Of a stretch of DNA of 64,000 bases, positions 9,801-17,866 are shown in pieces. The position numbers and the translations under genes were made by a program. The notes beneath the pieces were generated by a model. It worked only from the letters and a program-made list of their open reading frames with translations, was not told where the DNA came from and did not search any database. Each line of letters starts with the position of its first letter. Within the stretch, counting starts at the first letter, position 1. Source of the stretch: an uncultured Flavobacteriaceae bacterium (lineage in GTDB: Bacteria > Bacteroidota > Bacteroidia > Flavobacteriales > Flavobacteriaceae). The DNA is taken from contig CALTCK010000009.1 in NCBI GenBank assembly GCA_943842625.1, forward strand, positions 1 to 64,000. The letters are read 5' to 3'.

Positions 9801-10041
9801 GAAGTCTTCTGATGTTTCAGTGATGCAAAGGATTGGAACTGCAAATTGGTATGCATCGAGTAGACCTAACGGTTTAACAACTACCGAAAAAACATTAATT
9901 AATCAATCTAAAATGAGGCTGGAGGAGGTTTTGGTAGCAACCAATAAGTTTTTTGCACTTGATTGGTTAAACTATCAGACCGAATTAGAAAAAATAAACC
10001 TATCGCCTTTCAAGGAAATAAAAATATTTAAAACAAACTAG
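6856..10041 (+). CDS. Large secreted sortilin/BNR-repeat (VPS10-like) beta-propeller protein
   Basis: 1061 residues with a signal peptide (about 1-18, ending SLAAQ). Residues about 30-720 contain repeated BNR/Asp-box motifs of the type SxDGGxTW: SESGGVKW, SLDGGHSW, TVDGGKTW, THDAGKTW, TRDGGKTW, STDKGLTW and TNYGKTW. These predict one or two beta-propellers like those of sortilin-type proteins. The last 300 residues are mixed alpha/beta with a helical C-terminus. Databases often label such proteins glycosyl hydrolase, but I see no catalytic motif to support hydrolase activity. Only 10 bp separate it from the downstream S9 peptidase lipoprotein, so the pair is likely an operon for handling an exported protein or peptide. 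Confidence 0.85.
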   Translation: MNKYFTLLLLLIQMSLAAQNFSTELLKDMKPRSIGPGGMSGRVTSIDVVHDNTDIMYVGTASGGLWKSESGGVKWEPIFENEATASIGAVAIQQSNPSVIWAGTGEGNPRNSLNGGYGIYRSLDGGHSWDLMGLEKTRHIHRILIDPTNPNIVYVGAIGSPWGAHKERGVFKTVDGGKTWSKVLFSNNNTGVGDMVMDPTNPNKLIVALWEHKREPWFFNSGGEGSGIFITHDAGKTWEKRTEKDGLPEGELGRIGLAIAKNKPTIVYALIEAKKNALYKSTDGGFSFIKVNDKDDIGNRPFYYSDIFVDPQNENRIYSVFTYVNVSEDGGKNFKQLMPAYGVDNGVHPDHHAWWIHPSNGNFMIDGNDGGMNITRDGGKTWRFIGNLPVAQFYHIAVDNELPYNVYGGMQDNGSWRGPAYVWRSQGIRNDYWQEISFGDGFDVLPDPDNSRYGWSMSQQGYVNRYDWKTGNNYTVRPIHPDPNIKLRFNWNAAIHIDPFDNNTIYFGSQFVHKSTDKGLTWKLISEDLTTNDPEKQKQNESGGITMDATGAENHTTILVIEPSPMEQNMLWVGTDDGKVHYTQNSGTSWIEVTKNIPKLPKGTWITQIKASNKQRGEALLVANDYRRFNFTPYVYRTTNYGKTWNRIVDENDVLSYALCIVEDPEEKNLLFLGTDDGLYISMDAGIKWEKWGHDFPTVSVKDLVIQERENDLVIGTFGRAAWVLDDVTPLRVMANNNEVLSSKIKLFKAPTAYIANYQQPTGSRFGADAIFNGDNKEYGARIMFYFTKNETETNEELTEDKALLKTGAHKDSIYLKIYDKDRLIRNLKRKVPDSTGVYKWRWFMDEAGVGRPSRETRTITNEPGGTIVKPGVYNLVISHQNQKSMNTIEVKSDPRIEISETSINDAYEANKEIEKLIQTVNTAVNQLIDSKNIAASFNNRLTEKDKTTYEHQIKLCKEITKKADSLIDLYLGKVDKRQGITKSSDVSVMQRIGTANWYASSRPNGLTTTEKTLINQSKMRLEEVLVATNKFFALDWLNYQTELEKINLSPFKEIKIFKTN

Positions 10042-10051
10042 ATACATTATC

Positions 10052-11983
10052 ATGAAAAAATCAATACTCATTTTATTAGGACTTCTTATTTTATATTCTT
10101 GTCAAGAGAAGAACGAAAAAAAAGTAAATTCAGTCAAACAATACACTATCGAACAATTTTTAGAAAATGAAAATTCTTTCGCCAATGGTTTTTCTTCAGA
10201 TAAGAAAAATGTGTTATTAACCAGTAATAGATCTGGAATTTACAATATGTACACAACTAAAAGTGAAGGAGGAGAATTAATTCCTATTACTAAATCTGAT
10301 AGTGCATCTGTTTTTGGAATTTCTTATTTCCCAGAAGATGATCGTATATTATTTCGAATGGATGGAAATGGAGATGAGATATTTAAAATCTATATGAAAG
10401 ATAGTTCTGGAATTAAAAATTTAACTCCAATAAATGATGTAAGAGCATTGTTTAGAGGATGGTCTGAGGATGGAAAAAGTTTTTTTTATGGTAGTAATGA
10501 GAGGGATTCAAAATTCATGGATCATTTTGAAATGGACATTGCTACTTTTGAATCTACTTTAATTTATCAAAATAATGATGGAATGGACTTTGGAGGGATG
10601 TCTGAAGATAGAAACTATGTTTTATTAACAAAAACGATTAATACAAACGATAGTGACTTGTTTTTACTAAATACAAAAACAAATGAATCTGTGAAGATTA
10701 ATAATAACTTAAGTGGTAATTCACCACAAGATTTTGATCCAGATGGCAAATCATTTTATTACACTACAGATGATAATGCTGAATTTTCCTATTTAATGAA
10801 TTACAATTTAGAAGATAGAACTAAAACCAAAGTAGTAGAAAAAGATTGGGATATTAATAGTTTTTATTACACTAGAAATGGAAAATACAAAGTTCTTTTT
10901 ACCAATGAAGATGCAAAGTCAGTAATGGAGGTTAAAGACGCTTCAACTAATGAGATTATAACTTTTTCAGATATTAATAATCAAAATATTACTGGAGCAA
11001 GATTTTCAAGAGATGAATCTATGGCAATATTAACCGCCTCTGGTTCTAATATGCCAACCAATTCATATTCTTATACAATTGCTAACAAAGAATATCATCA
11101 ATTAACAGATGTATTAAATAAAGAAATTAATGCAGATGATTTAGTTACTGCTGAAGTTGTTAGATACAAATCATTTGATGGATTAGAGATACCTGCCATT
11201 TATTATGCGCCACAACAAGCTTCGACTACTCATAAAGTTCCTGCACTAGTTTGGGTACATGGAGGTCCAGGAGGACAATCTGGGCAGCGATTTAATTCTA
11301 CCATACAATATTTAGTTAATCATGGTTATGCAATTTTAGCAGTAAATAATAGAGGTAGTAGTGGTTATGGAAAAACATTCTACAAGATGGATGATCAAAA
11401 TCATGGTGATAAAGATTTAAAAGATTGTATAGCTGGTAAAAATTGGTTAGCATCACAAACCATCATAGATTCTTCAAAAATTGGAATTTTAGGAGGATCG
11501 TATGGAGGCTATATGACTATGGCTGCATTGACCTACGCTCCTGAAGAGTTTAAGGTTGGTGTTAATTTATTTGGTGTTACCAATTGGATAAGAACATTAA
11601 AAAGCATACCGCCATGGTGGGAATCCTTTAAAGAGGCATTGTATACCGAAATGGGAGACCCTAATACACAGGATTCTGTTAGACTAAAAAAAATCTCCCC
11701 ACTTTTCCATACGGATAAGGTAACCAAACCATTAATTGTATTACAAGGTGCTCAAGATCCTAGAGTACTTAAGATTGAATCTGATGAAATCGTAGAAGGC
11801 GTCAGAGATAATGGAGTTCCAGTAGAATACGTGCTATTTGAAGACGAAGGCCATGGATTTGTAAAAAAAGTTAATCAAGTTGAAGCCTACAGCAGAGTAT
11901 TACAATTTCTTGATAAATATTTAAAAGGCAACGGATTACAATTAATAGATGCTAATAAAACAAAAAATGCCCAGATAGATTAG
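10052..11983 (+). CDS. S9 family prolyl oligopeptidase-like lipoprotein
   Basis: 643 residues. A lipoprotein signal has its lipobox Cys at position 17 (LYSC). Residues about 40-350 form a WD40-like/TolB-type propeller (DPDGKSFYYTTDD and similar repeats). The C-terminal alpha/beta hydrolase domain (about 375-630) carries GGSYGGYM with nucleophile Ser483, Asp569 in GAQDPR and His601 in EGHGF. The oxyanion region WVHGGPGGQ is near residue 408. It should be an envelope-anchored serine peptidase cleaving short peptides, possibly after proline. It is the second gene of a pair with the BNR-repeat protein. Confidence 0.92.
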   Translation: MKKSILILLGLLILYSCQEKNEKKVNSVKQYTIEQFLENENSFANGFSSDKKNVLLTSNRSGIYNMYTTKSEGGELIPITKSDSASVFGISYFPEDDRILFRMDGNGDEIFKIYMKDSSGIKNLTPINDVRALFRGWSEDGKSFFYGSNERDSKFMDHFEMDIATFESTLIYQNNDGMDFGGMSEDRNYVLLTKTINTNDSDLFLLNTKTNESVKINNNLSGNSPQDFDPDGKSFYYTTDDNAEFSYLMNYNLEDRTKTKVVEKDWDINSFYYTRNGKYKVLFTNEDAKSVMEVKDASTNEIITFSDINNQNITGARFSRDESMAILTASGSNMPTNSYSYTIANKEYHQLTDVLNKEINADDLVTAEVVRYKSFDGLEIPAIYYAPQQASTTHKVPALVWVHGGPGGQSGQRFNSTIQYLVNHGYAILAVNNRGSSGYGKTFYKMDDQNHGDKDLKDCIAGKNWLASQTIIDSSKIGILGGSYGGYMTMAALTYAPEEFKVGVNLFGVTNWIRTLKSIPPWWESFKEALYTEMGDPNTQDSVRLKKISPLFHTDKVTKPLIVLQGAQDPRVLKIESDEIVEGVRDNGVPVEYVLFEDEGHGFVKKVNQVEAYSRVLQFLDKYLKGNGLQLIDANKTKNAQID

Positions 11984-11992
11984 GATGAATTA

Positions 11993-12023
11993 TTTGATTT
12001 TAATAAGGAATCCTTTATATTTA
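11993..12023 (+). promoter_or_regulatory. Promoter of the superoxide dismutase gene
   Basis: TTTG at 11993-11996, exactly 19 bp of spacer, then TATATTTA at 12016-12023. This matches the Bacteroidota consensus TTTG-N19-TAnnTTTG with one mismatch in the final base. The ATG follows at 12037, so the gene can be transcribed independently of the upstream peptidase. Confidence 0.55.
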
Positions 12024-12036
12024 AAAAAATAAAAAA

Positions 12037-12603
12037 ATGAAACAAATTATTCTTTCGATTTTAACGGTTCTATTTTTTTTAACTACATCTTGTGTAGAAA
12101 ATGAAAAAAAAGAAACTAAAAAAATGAATACTAACGTAAATTTATCTGAAAAAAAAGAAATCCAAGTTCAACTAGAAGCTAAAAATAAGAGTGGTGCTTT
12201 TGGTAAATTAATCTTTAATGAGACTGACGGAATGGTTATGCTAAAAGCTAAATTTATGAACTTATCACCTGGAATGCACGCTATTCATTTACACGAGAAA
12301 GCTGACTGTTCTTCTCCTGACGGAAAATCTTCTGGTGGGCATTGGAATCCAACTTTTAGCAAACACGGTAAGTGGGGAGATGAAAATGGCTATCATAAAG
12401 GGGACATCGGCAATTTTGAAGTGGATGAAAATGGGAATGGATTGATCACAATGGAAACCAAGGAATGGTGTATCGACTGTGAAGATGAATCAAAGAATAT
12501 TATTGGCAAAGCAGTTATTGTCCACCAAGGAACTGACGATTTAACGAGCCAACCTTCTGGTGCAGCAGGTTCTAGGATTATTTGTGGGGCTATATTGCAA
12601 TAA
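12037..12603 (+). CDS. sodC: Superoxide dismutase [Cu-Zn], lipoprotein
   Basis: 188 residues with a lipoprotein signal (lipobox Cys19, TTSC). The Cu/Zn SOD domain covers about residues 45-187. Copper and zinc ligands are visible in HAIHLHEKADC, GGHWNPTFSKHG, the following GYHKGD and VIVHQGTDD. The C-terminal GAAGSRIICGAI carries the structural-disulfide Cys and the active-site Arg. An extra segment WCIDCEDES contributes two further Cys residues. It detoxifies superoxide outside the cytoplasm. It has its own promoter and ends at a shared hairpin with the convergent DUF4331 pair. Confidence 0.95.
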   Translation: MKQIILSILTVLFFLTTSCVENEKKETKKMNTNVNLSEKKEIQVQLEAKNKSGAFGKLIFNETDGMVMLKAKFMNLSPGMHAIHLHEKADCSSPDGKSSGGHWNPTFSKHGKWGDENGYHKGDIGNFEVDENGNGLITMETKEWCIDCEDESKNIIGKAVIVHQGTDDLTSQPSGAAGSRIICGAILQ

Positions 12604-12631
12604 AAAAGCTTTTTATATTAATACGCTTTTT
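12603..12631. terminator. Possible bidirectional terminator between sodC and the DUF4331 pair
   Basis: AAAAAGC (12603-12609) can pair with GCTTTTT (12625-12631) around a 15-base AT-rich loop, flanked by A and T runs. It overlaps the stop codons of both convergent genes. The stem is short, so support is modest. Confidence 0.35.
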
Positions 12632-13355
12632 ATTCGATTGTCAGCGCAGGTTCCAAATAAGGAAATGGTAATGAAAAGTCTCTGTTTCCAGGTCCAACTC
12701 CATCAGTTGTTAACTGGGGAGTGCTATTATTTCCATCAAATCGATCACCATTTGCACCTCCAAAAATTAATCTAAATGTTGTATCCATTACGTCATCTGA
12801 TAAGGATCTGCCAGTAAAAACTAAGTTTTCATTTTCATCATAATAAGTGGTTGGTCCGTTTGGCGCAACTTGAAGTGCATCATATTGAGACATTACTGTG
12901 GAAAAAATATTCGCATCCCAATTGAGAACATTCGTCTCAAAATCTAAATCATCTACAGGAACCTCTAATGAAATTGCATAAATATCATGATAAGCCTCTA
13001 AAACAGTTCTAAATTCCTCTTGGAAATTACTTCTATTAGAAACCGTTGAAATATTGTATTCATTTTGAGCAAGATCACTAAATCCAAAGATCATGTTTAC
13101 TGCCGGTCTTCCTGCTATATCCTCTTGTATAAAAGTACCGTCAAAGTTGATCCCAGAATCTTCGCAAGGAGAACAAAATTCTCCACCACAATCAATCCCT
13201 TGCTCATCACCATTTTGAATTCCATCTCCGCAATTCACTTGATATATTACATTACCATTATCATCATCATCTTTACACTGTACAAATAGTAAAAAGTTAA
13301 ATAGCAATAATAGCAATAAGCTAAATTTTTTAGTGTGAATTAAAATGTTTTTCAT
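12630..13355 (-). CDS. DUF4331-like lipoprotein with Cys-rich N-terminal module
   Basis: 241 residues. The lipobox Cys is near position 27 (FVQC), followed by an acidic linker DDDD. A Cys-rich module at about residues 40-65 has the pattern CGDGIQNGDEQGIDCGG-C-PC, known from many secreted bacterial proteins. The remainder carries the GRPAVNMIFGF motif typical of the C-terminal half of DUF4331 proteins. It lies 3 bp downstream of a second DUF4331 gene, and the two read like one DUF4331 protein split into two polypeptides. Role unknown; expected on the cell surface or in the periplasm. Confidence 0.75.
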   Translation of the reverse strand: MKNILIHTKKFSLLLLLLFNFLLFVQCKDDDDNGNVIYQVNCGDGIQNGDEQGIDCGGEFCSPCEDSGINFDGTFIQEDIAGRPAVNMIFGFSDLAQNEYNISTVSNRSNFQEEFRTVLEAYHDIYAISLEVPVDDLDFETNVLNWDANIFSTVMSQYDALQVAPNGPTTYYDENENLVFTGRSLSDDVMDTTFRLIFGGANGDRFDGNNSTPQLTTDGVGPGNRDFSLPFPYLEPALTIE

Positions 13356-13358
13356 GAC

Positions 13359-14072
13359 TTATTGTTTTCTTTTTGATGAAACCCAAACATTATAAGCTTG
13401 AGGTAAACCATTTATATATCCTTGGGATTCTAGTATATGAGTTGGAGCATCACCTAAAAGTATATTAGGTACTTCTATTACGATAGCCAAAGTATTTAGT
13501 TCGTTAAAAAAGTCGGTTGATTCTTCAGGAGTGTAGAAACCTGAAGGAGCAGCATTCCCTAATTTTATATCCATAAAACGATTCATATCAAAATAAAAAG
13601 AATCTCTTCGTGGCCCTGCGAAAAAACTCATTCCATTTTCATTCGTAATAAACGTATCAGTACTAGTAGATATTTGCACCACATTGTGCGTAGTAGTTGT
13701 TATAATCTGACTTTCTAAACCTGTTTGATTTGGAACAACAGGTCCAAAGAAATGGATTGAATCTCCACGTTTGATAGCCTGGATAACTAGATCCTCTACT
13801 AAATCTCCAGTATTGTCTATATTAAACTCTATAAGAACATCTTCGTCAAAATTAGCATTGTCTGTTACTCCACCCGGGTTTAAATTTCCTTGAATGGTTG
13901 CAATAAAAACTGTTGAATCGGGATCTTCACCTTCAAAAGCATAAAAGTCTGCAATATCAGATGTAGTTCCTTCAATATTCGTTCCATCTAAGTGATCCGA
14001 AGAAATTAAAGTCACACAAAGTAGCAAAAGAAACAGAGTTCCTATTACTGCAAATAATTTTGTTTTTTTCAT
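13359..14072 (-). CDS. DUF4331 family exported protein
   Basis: 237 residues with an N-terminal signal or anchor segment (about 5-22). DUF4331 hallmarks are SSDHLDGTNIEGTTSDIADFYAF near residue 24 and FFAGPRRDSFYFDMNRF near 150, followed by FFNELNTLAIVIEVPN near 190. These correspond to the N-terminal and middle parts of DUF4331. It is the first gene of a two-gene unit with the Cys-rich DUF4331-like lipoprotein. DUF4331 has no established biochemical function. The nearby LETM1-related and di-haem peroxidase genes suggest an envelope oxidative process. Confidence 0.82.
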   Translation of the reverse strand: MKKTKLFAVIGTLFLLLLCVTLISSDHLDGTNIEGTTSDIADFYAFEGEDPDSTVFIATIQGNLNPGGVTDNANFDEDVLIEFNIDNTGDLVEDLVIQAIKRGDSIHFFGPVVPNQTGLESQIITTTTHNVVQISTSTDTFITNENGMSFFAGPRRDSFYFDMNRFMDIKLGNAAPSGFYTPEESTDFFNELNTLAIVIEVPNILLGDAPTHILESQGYINGLPQAYNVWVSSKRKQ

Positions 14073-14148
14073 AGTTCAAACTTAATTATTTAAATTTACA
14101 TTTAATGATGAATAAATTTAAAAAACAAAATTAATAAAATTAGTTCAT

Positions 14149-15357
14149 ATGAACCCCTCAGCAAAAGGTTGGATTCCGAAAATTTTAACTACACTAGATA
14201 AACAACAAATAATTACAAATTCAGAATCTTTAATGTTTTTTTATAAACAACTAAAGTCTACAGGTTTTTTATATGGAAATTCATCGGAAATTTTAATTAG
14301 TAGTACTCCTAGTCATTTAAATCTTACTAAAAATGAAAGTACTAAAATTAATCTTTTTCAAAGTTTACTATTTATATTTTTCAAAAAAAATCCCGACGAA
14401 AATATAAATGCAGCAATAGACCACATCATTTTGTTTTATAAAAAATTAGACAACAGCAAATTAGGTTTTCTGTATAAATTTTCAACTTCGGAAAAAGCTA
14501 CTGATAATCTTGAGCATATATTAGCAGAAAGAATACAAGAAACCAATAGTTTTTTTAATAAAAAGTACAATTCTATATTTACCTATACCCTTCTATTTAT
14601 AGATATTCTTGCCTTTAATAAATTTTTAAGTTTTAATGATGATTATAAAATTTTTATCGAAGATTTAGAAAAAAACTTAATTAACCTATCCTTTTTGGCA
14701 TTAAACTCTAAAAAAATTAAAGATAAATCTGACAAACAAATGATTAAGCAAATTGAAAGCTCTTCAGTTTATATTAATCTGCAGTACCATAAAAATAATT
14801 TTTTAAGCTTAGCTAATTTGGATCTTTTAAATTATAATAATCTAGAAAAAAAGTATCTTTTTGATATTAGCTTCTTAGCAGTTTGGAATGACAAAGAATT
14901 AGACCAAATGGAGCATTCTTTTTTAATAAAACTAGCAGACAAATTGCAATTAAGCCCTTTACGAATAAAAGAGAATATTGATTACATCAATACATTTTCT
15001 GAGAAGTATTCAAAAAAAATTAAATTATTTGAATACCAAAACCCTTTAAAACATATTTATAAAGAATCTACTTCTACGGTGAAGTTATTGATTGAAAGAA
15101 ATAAAAAAAGATTGTTACTGGAACTCAATGAAAGCGGAGAATTAGTGAAATTATTGAGTCAATCTACCTATAGAGAATTAACAAAAGATGAAAAAATTAA
15201 AGTAAAAGAACAATTATTAGATATTTGTAAAACGATTCCTTCCTTAACTATATTTTTAATTCCTGGAGGAAGTCTACTGCTTCCAATATTAATAAAATAT
15301 ATTCCGAGTTTATTACCATCGGCTTTTAATGAAAATAAAATAGATTCTAAATCATAA
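14149..15357 (+). CDS. LETM1-related biofilm-associated protein
   Basis: 402 residues, Lys/Asn/Leu-rich and largely helical. The C-terminus (about 345-395) has the LETM1-like signature: KVKEQLLDICKTIPSLTIF then LIPGGSLLLPILIKYIPSLLPSAF. This is a hydrophobic hairpin related to the ribosome-binding region of mitochondrial LETM1. A flavobacterial family with this architecture has been named LETM1-related biofilm-associated protein. Its molecular activity is not known; ion transport is not supported by sequence alone. It is divergent from the DUF4331 pair, with 76 bp between starts. Confidence 0.82.
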   Translation: MNPSAKGWIPKILTTLDKQQIITNSESLMFFYKQLKSTGFLYGNSSEILISSTPSHLNLTKNESTKINLFQSLLFIFFKKNPDENINAAIDHIILFYKKLDNSKLGFLYKFSTSEKATDNLEHILAERIQETNSFFNKKYNSIFTYTLLFIDILAFNKFLSFNDDYKIFIEDLEKNLINLSFLALNSKKIKDKSDKQMIKQIESSSVYINLQYHKNNFLSLANLDLLNYNNLEKKYLFDISFLAVWNDKELDQMEHSFLIKLADKLQLSPLRIKENIDYINTFSEKYSKKIKLFEYQNPLKHIYKESTSTVKLLIERNKKRLLLELNESGELVKLLSQSTYRELTKDEKIKVKEQLLDICKTIPSLTIFLIPGGSLLLPILIKYIPSLLPSAFNENKIDSKS

Positions 15358-15404
15358 AGATCAAGAATGTGAATTCATACCATACTTGTTATTAAAAATT
15401 ATCC

Positions 15405-15412
15405 TAATTTTG
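15405..15412 (+). promoter_or_regulatory. -7 promoter box for the di-haem peroxidase gene
   Basis: TAATTTTG fits TAnnTTTG perfectly; TTG at 15386-15388 lies 16 bp upstream, slightly close for a -33 element. The ATG is 31 bp downstream at 15444. Confidence 0.4.
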
Positions 15413-15443
15413 TCTAAATCGGTTTTTTTTCTGAGGTTATAAG

Positions 15444-16649
15444 ATGAGATCATTAATTTTTATTTTTAGTTTGTTTATTGCGGTACTTACAGTGTCTTGT
15501 GAAAGTGACGATAGTAGCACTATTCGTAATGGATATAATGACATCTATAATTTACCTGAAACTCCCTATAATTATAGCAATCCAAGTTTCCCTAATACAT
15601 TTACTCCTTATGTTTTTGGATTTGATAACACACCGTCAGACAATATCATAAGCGATGACGGAGTTACTTTGGGAAGAGTATTGTTTTATGATAAAAAATT
15701 ATCTGCTGACAATACCATTTCTTGTGCAAGTTGTCACAAACAAGAGTTTGGATTTTCTGATAACACCTCAAAAAGTATAGGTATTTCTGGAGAACATACC
15801 TTTAGAAACTCGATGGGTTTTGCAAATGCAGGATTTTATGCTGCAGAAAATTTCTCATGGGATCACCAAGCAGCAACTCTTGAGGATCAAATTCTAATAC
15901 CTATAACAGATGAATTAGAAATGGGAATCACTTTAGAGAATTTAGTAGAAAAATTGAGCAATTTAGCTTATTACGAACCTCTTTTTATTAATGCTTTTGG
16001 TGATAGTCAGATTACAAGCACCAAAATTTCAAAAGCATTATCTCAATTTGTAAGATCTATATATTCATATAACACAAAATATGATAGAGGAATTGAAATT
16101 ACAAAAGATATCTTTATTGACTTTCCGAATTTTACTCCAAAAGAAAATCTTGGTAAAGATATTTTTAATGGTAAACTAACCCCTGGAGCTATTGGTACTT
16201 GTATTACTTGTCATCTTCCTAATAGCACTCCGCTACATTTTGATCAACCCATTCCAGAAAATGCAAATCAAGTTATATTTAGTGGTGCTGAACCAGACAA
16301 TATTGGTTTGGATATCGATTTAAATGTTGAAGATAACGGTTTGGGAGTTGTTTTAAATGTCGAATCATTTTATGGGCATTTTAAAACTCCTTCTTTAAGA
16401 AATATAGCATTAACAGCGCCTTATATGCATGATGGAAGACTAGAAACATTAGAAGACGTCGTAGAACATTATAGTACAGGTGTTTTAGCACATCCGTATT
16501 TATCAGCTCATATGAAAAACGGAGAAGGTGAGCCTAGACATCTAAATTTAACACCTGAAGAATCAGAAGCATTGGTAGCTTTCATGAAAACATTAACAGA
16601 TTACGAATTAATTATCGATGAAAAATTTTCGAATCCTTTCGTGAACTAA
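15444..16649 (+). CDS. Di-haem cytochrome c peroxidase (MauG/CcpA-type) lipoprotein
   Basis: 401 residues with a lipobox Cys at 19 (TVSC). Two c-type haem sites are visible: CASCH at 94-98 and CITCH at 253-257. The conserved MHDGRLETLEDVVEHY stretch near 330 is typical of bacterial cytochrome c peroxidases and MauG-like proteins. The family reduces hydrogen peroxide with electrons from cytochromes, or oxidatively modifies a partner protein; which applies here cannot be read from sequence. Its neighbours (DUF4331 pair, LETM1-related protein, ECF sigma factor) may be partners or regulators. Confidence 0.93.
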   Translation: MRSLIFIFSLFIAVLTVSCESDDSSTIRNGYNDIYNLPETPYNYSNPSFPNTFTPYVFGFDNTPSDNIISDDGVTLGRVLFYDKKLSADNTISCASCHKQEFGFSDNTSKSIGISGEHTFRNSMGFANAGFYAAENFSWDHQAATLEDQILIPITDELEMGITLENLVEKLSNLAYYEPLFINAFGDSQITSTKISKALSQFVRSIYSYNTKYDRGIEITKDIFIDFPNFTPKENLGKDIFNGKLTPGAIGTCITCHLPNSTPLHFDQPIPENANQVIFSGAEPDNIGLDIDLNVEDNGLGVVLNVESFYGHFKTPSLRNIALTAPYMHDGRLETLEDVVEHYSTGVLAHPYLSAHMKNGEGEPRHLNLTPEESEALVAFMKTLTDYELIIDEKFSNPFVN

Positions 16650-16727
16650 TTAAATTCGTTTTAATGTATTTTTTGCTGTAACAAAAAGAAATGAATCGCT
16701 ACTAACTTTAAAACTAACTTACCGTCA

Positions 16728-17222
16728 TTGGACAAAAAACTCGAACATCGTTTTGTAAAACTGCTTGAGGCGAATCAAAACATTGTGCACAAAATATGTA
16801 GGTTATACACCAACGATAAAGATGCGCATGATGATTTATTTCAAGAAATCACCATACAATTGTGGCGAGCCTTCCCAAAATTTAGAGGAGATTCAAAATT
16901 TAGTACTTGGATGTATCGAGTAGCACTTAATACTGCTATTACTTTATATAGAAAATCTAAACGACAAATTGATACTCAAGATTTTGAGTCCTTAAGTTTT
17001 AAAATAAAATCTGAGGAATACGATGATACCACCGAACAACAATTAAAATTAATGTATGATGCCGTAAAGAAATTAAATGATATTGATAAAGCTCTGGTAT
17101 TTCTATATTTAGAAGATAAATCTTATAGGGAAATATCAGGAACATTAGGGATTTCTGAAGTTAATGCAAGAGTTAAGATGAATAGAGCAAAAAATAAACT
17201 ACGTAAAATATTAAATCCGTAA
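16728..17222 (+). CDS. ECF-type RNA polymerase sigma factor
   Basis: 164 residues. Region 2 is at about 22-90 (DLFQEITIQLWRAFPKFRGDSKFSTWMYRVALNTA), and region 4 is near 110-160 (LEDKSYREISGTLGISEVNARVKMNRAKNKLRKIL). No region 3 is present, as in group 4 sigma factors. The start used here is TTG at 16728; no ATG lies between it and an in-frame TGA at 16692. The next gene, 4 bp downstream, encodes a membrane protein with a soluble N-terminus and is a natural anti-sigma candidate. The target promoters are unknown. Confidence 0.92.
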   Translation: MDKKLEHRFVKLLEANQNIVHKICRLYTNDKDAHDDLFQEITIQLWRAFPKFRGDSKFSTWMYRVALNTAITLYRKSKRQIDTQDFESLSFKIKSEEYDDTTEQQLKLMYDAVKKLNDIDKALVFLYLEDKSYREISGTLGISEVNARVKMNRAKNKLRKILNP

Positions 17223-17226
17223 CCGT

Positions 17227-17865
17227 ATGGATAAGCTAGATAAGTTAAAAGAAAATTGGCAGTCTGAAGAACACGAACTTCCCAAGGTGAGTTTTGATAA
17301 GATATATAAAATGCTATTAAAAAAATCCTCCTCCATCGTAAAATGGATTTTTGTAATTAGCGTTATTGAGTTATTATTTTGGATCAGTCTTTATTTCGTA
17401 TTGCCCGAGGACAACGTGAATATGATGAAAGAACTAGGTTTAGAACGAGTTATGTTTTATTGCGAAATATTCCATTTTTTTATATTTGGTATTTTCATCA
17501 TCTTATTTTATAAAAATTATCAATCTATACAAGTAACAGATAGCACTAATGTATTAATGCAAAATATTTTAAACACTCGCAAAACAGTTCGGTACTTTGT
17601 TTATTATAATGTTGGGATGACCATAGCTTTTAGTATCGCTATCGATACTTATTTATACAACAATAGCGATAAATTGTATGAGGTAATGGACTTCGCTAAA
17701 CAAGGCATTCCAAAAGAAGGGTTTGCCAATATTTTTATAATTTCTCAAATAATAGTCGGATTCATAATTATAGCACTCTTAATATTATTTTATTGGCTTG
17801 TCTATGGAATTTTACTCAAAAAATTAAAGGGAAATTACAGAGAACTTAAAAAAATTAATTCTTAA
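17227..17865 (+). CDS. Membrane protein, probable anti-sigma partner
   Basis: 212 residues. The N-terminal 35 residues are soluble and charged (MDKLDKLKENWQSEEHELPKVSFD), like the start of many ECF-associated anti-sigma proteins. Four membrane helices follow near residues 37-58, 75-97, 125-145 and 175-200. It starts 4 bp after the sigma factor gene. No zinc-binding HxxxCxxC motif is visible, so it is not a classical ZAS anti-sigma factor. The role is inferred from the operon and topology only. Confidence 0.7.
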   Translation: MDKLDKLKENWQSEEHELPKVSFDKIYKMLLKKSSSIVKWIFVISVIELLFWISLYFVLPEDNVNMMKELGLERVMFYCEIFHFFIFGIFIILFYKNYQSIQVTDSTNVLMQNILNTRKTVRYFVYYNVGMTIAFSIAIDTYLYNNSDKLYEVMDFAKQGIPKEGFANIFIISQIIVGFIIIALLILFYWLVYGILLKKLKGNYRELKKINS

Positions 17866-17866
17866 A

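Noticed and set aside
6856-10041. Glycosyl hydrolase label for the BNR-repeat protein
   Set aside because: Only propeller-type Asp-box motifs are visible; no catalytic residues of a glycosidase family can be pointed to.
12560-12775. Open frame overlapping the ends of sodC and the DUF4331-like gene
   Set aside because: It is antisense and out of frame to two well-supported genes and has no recognisable features.
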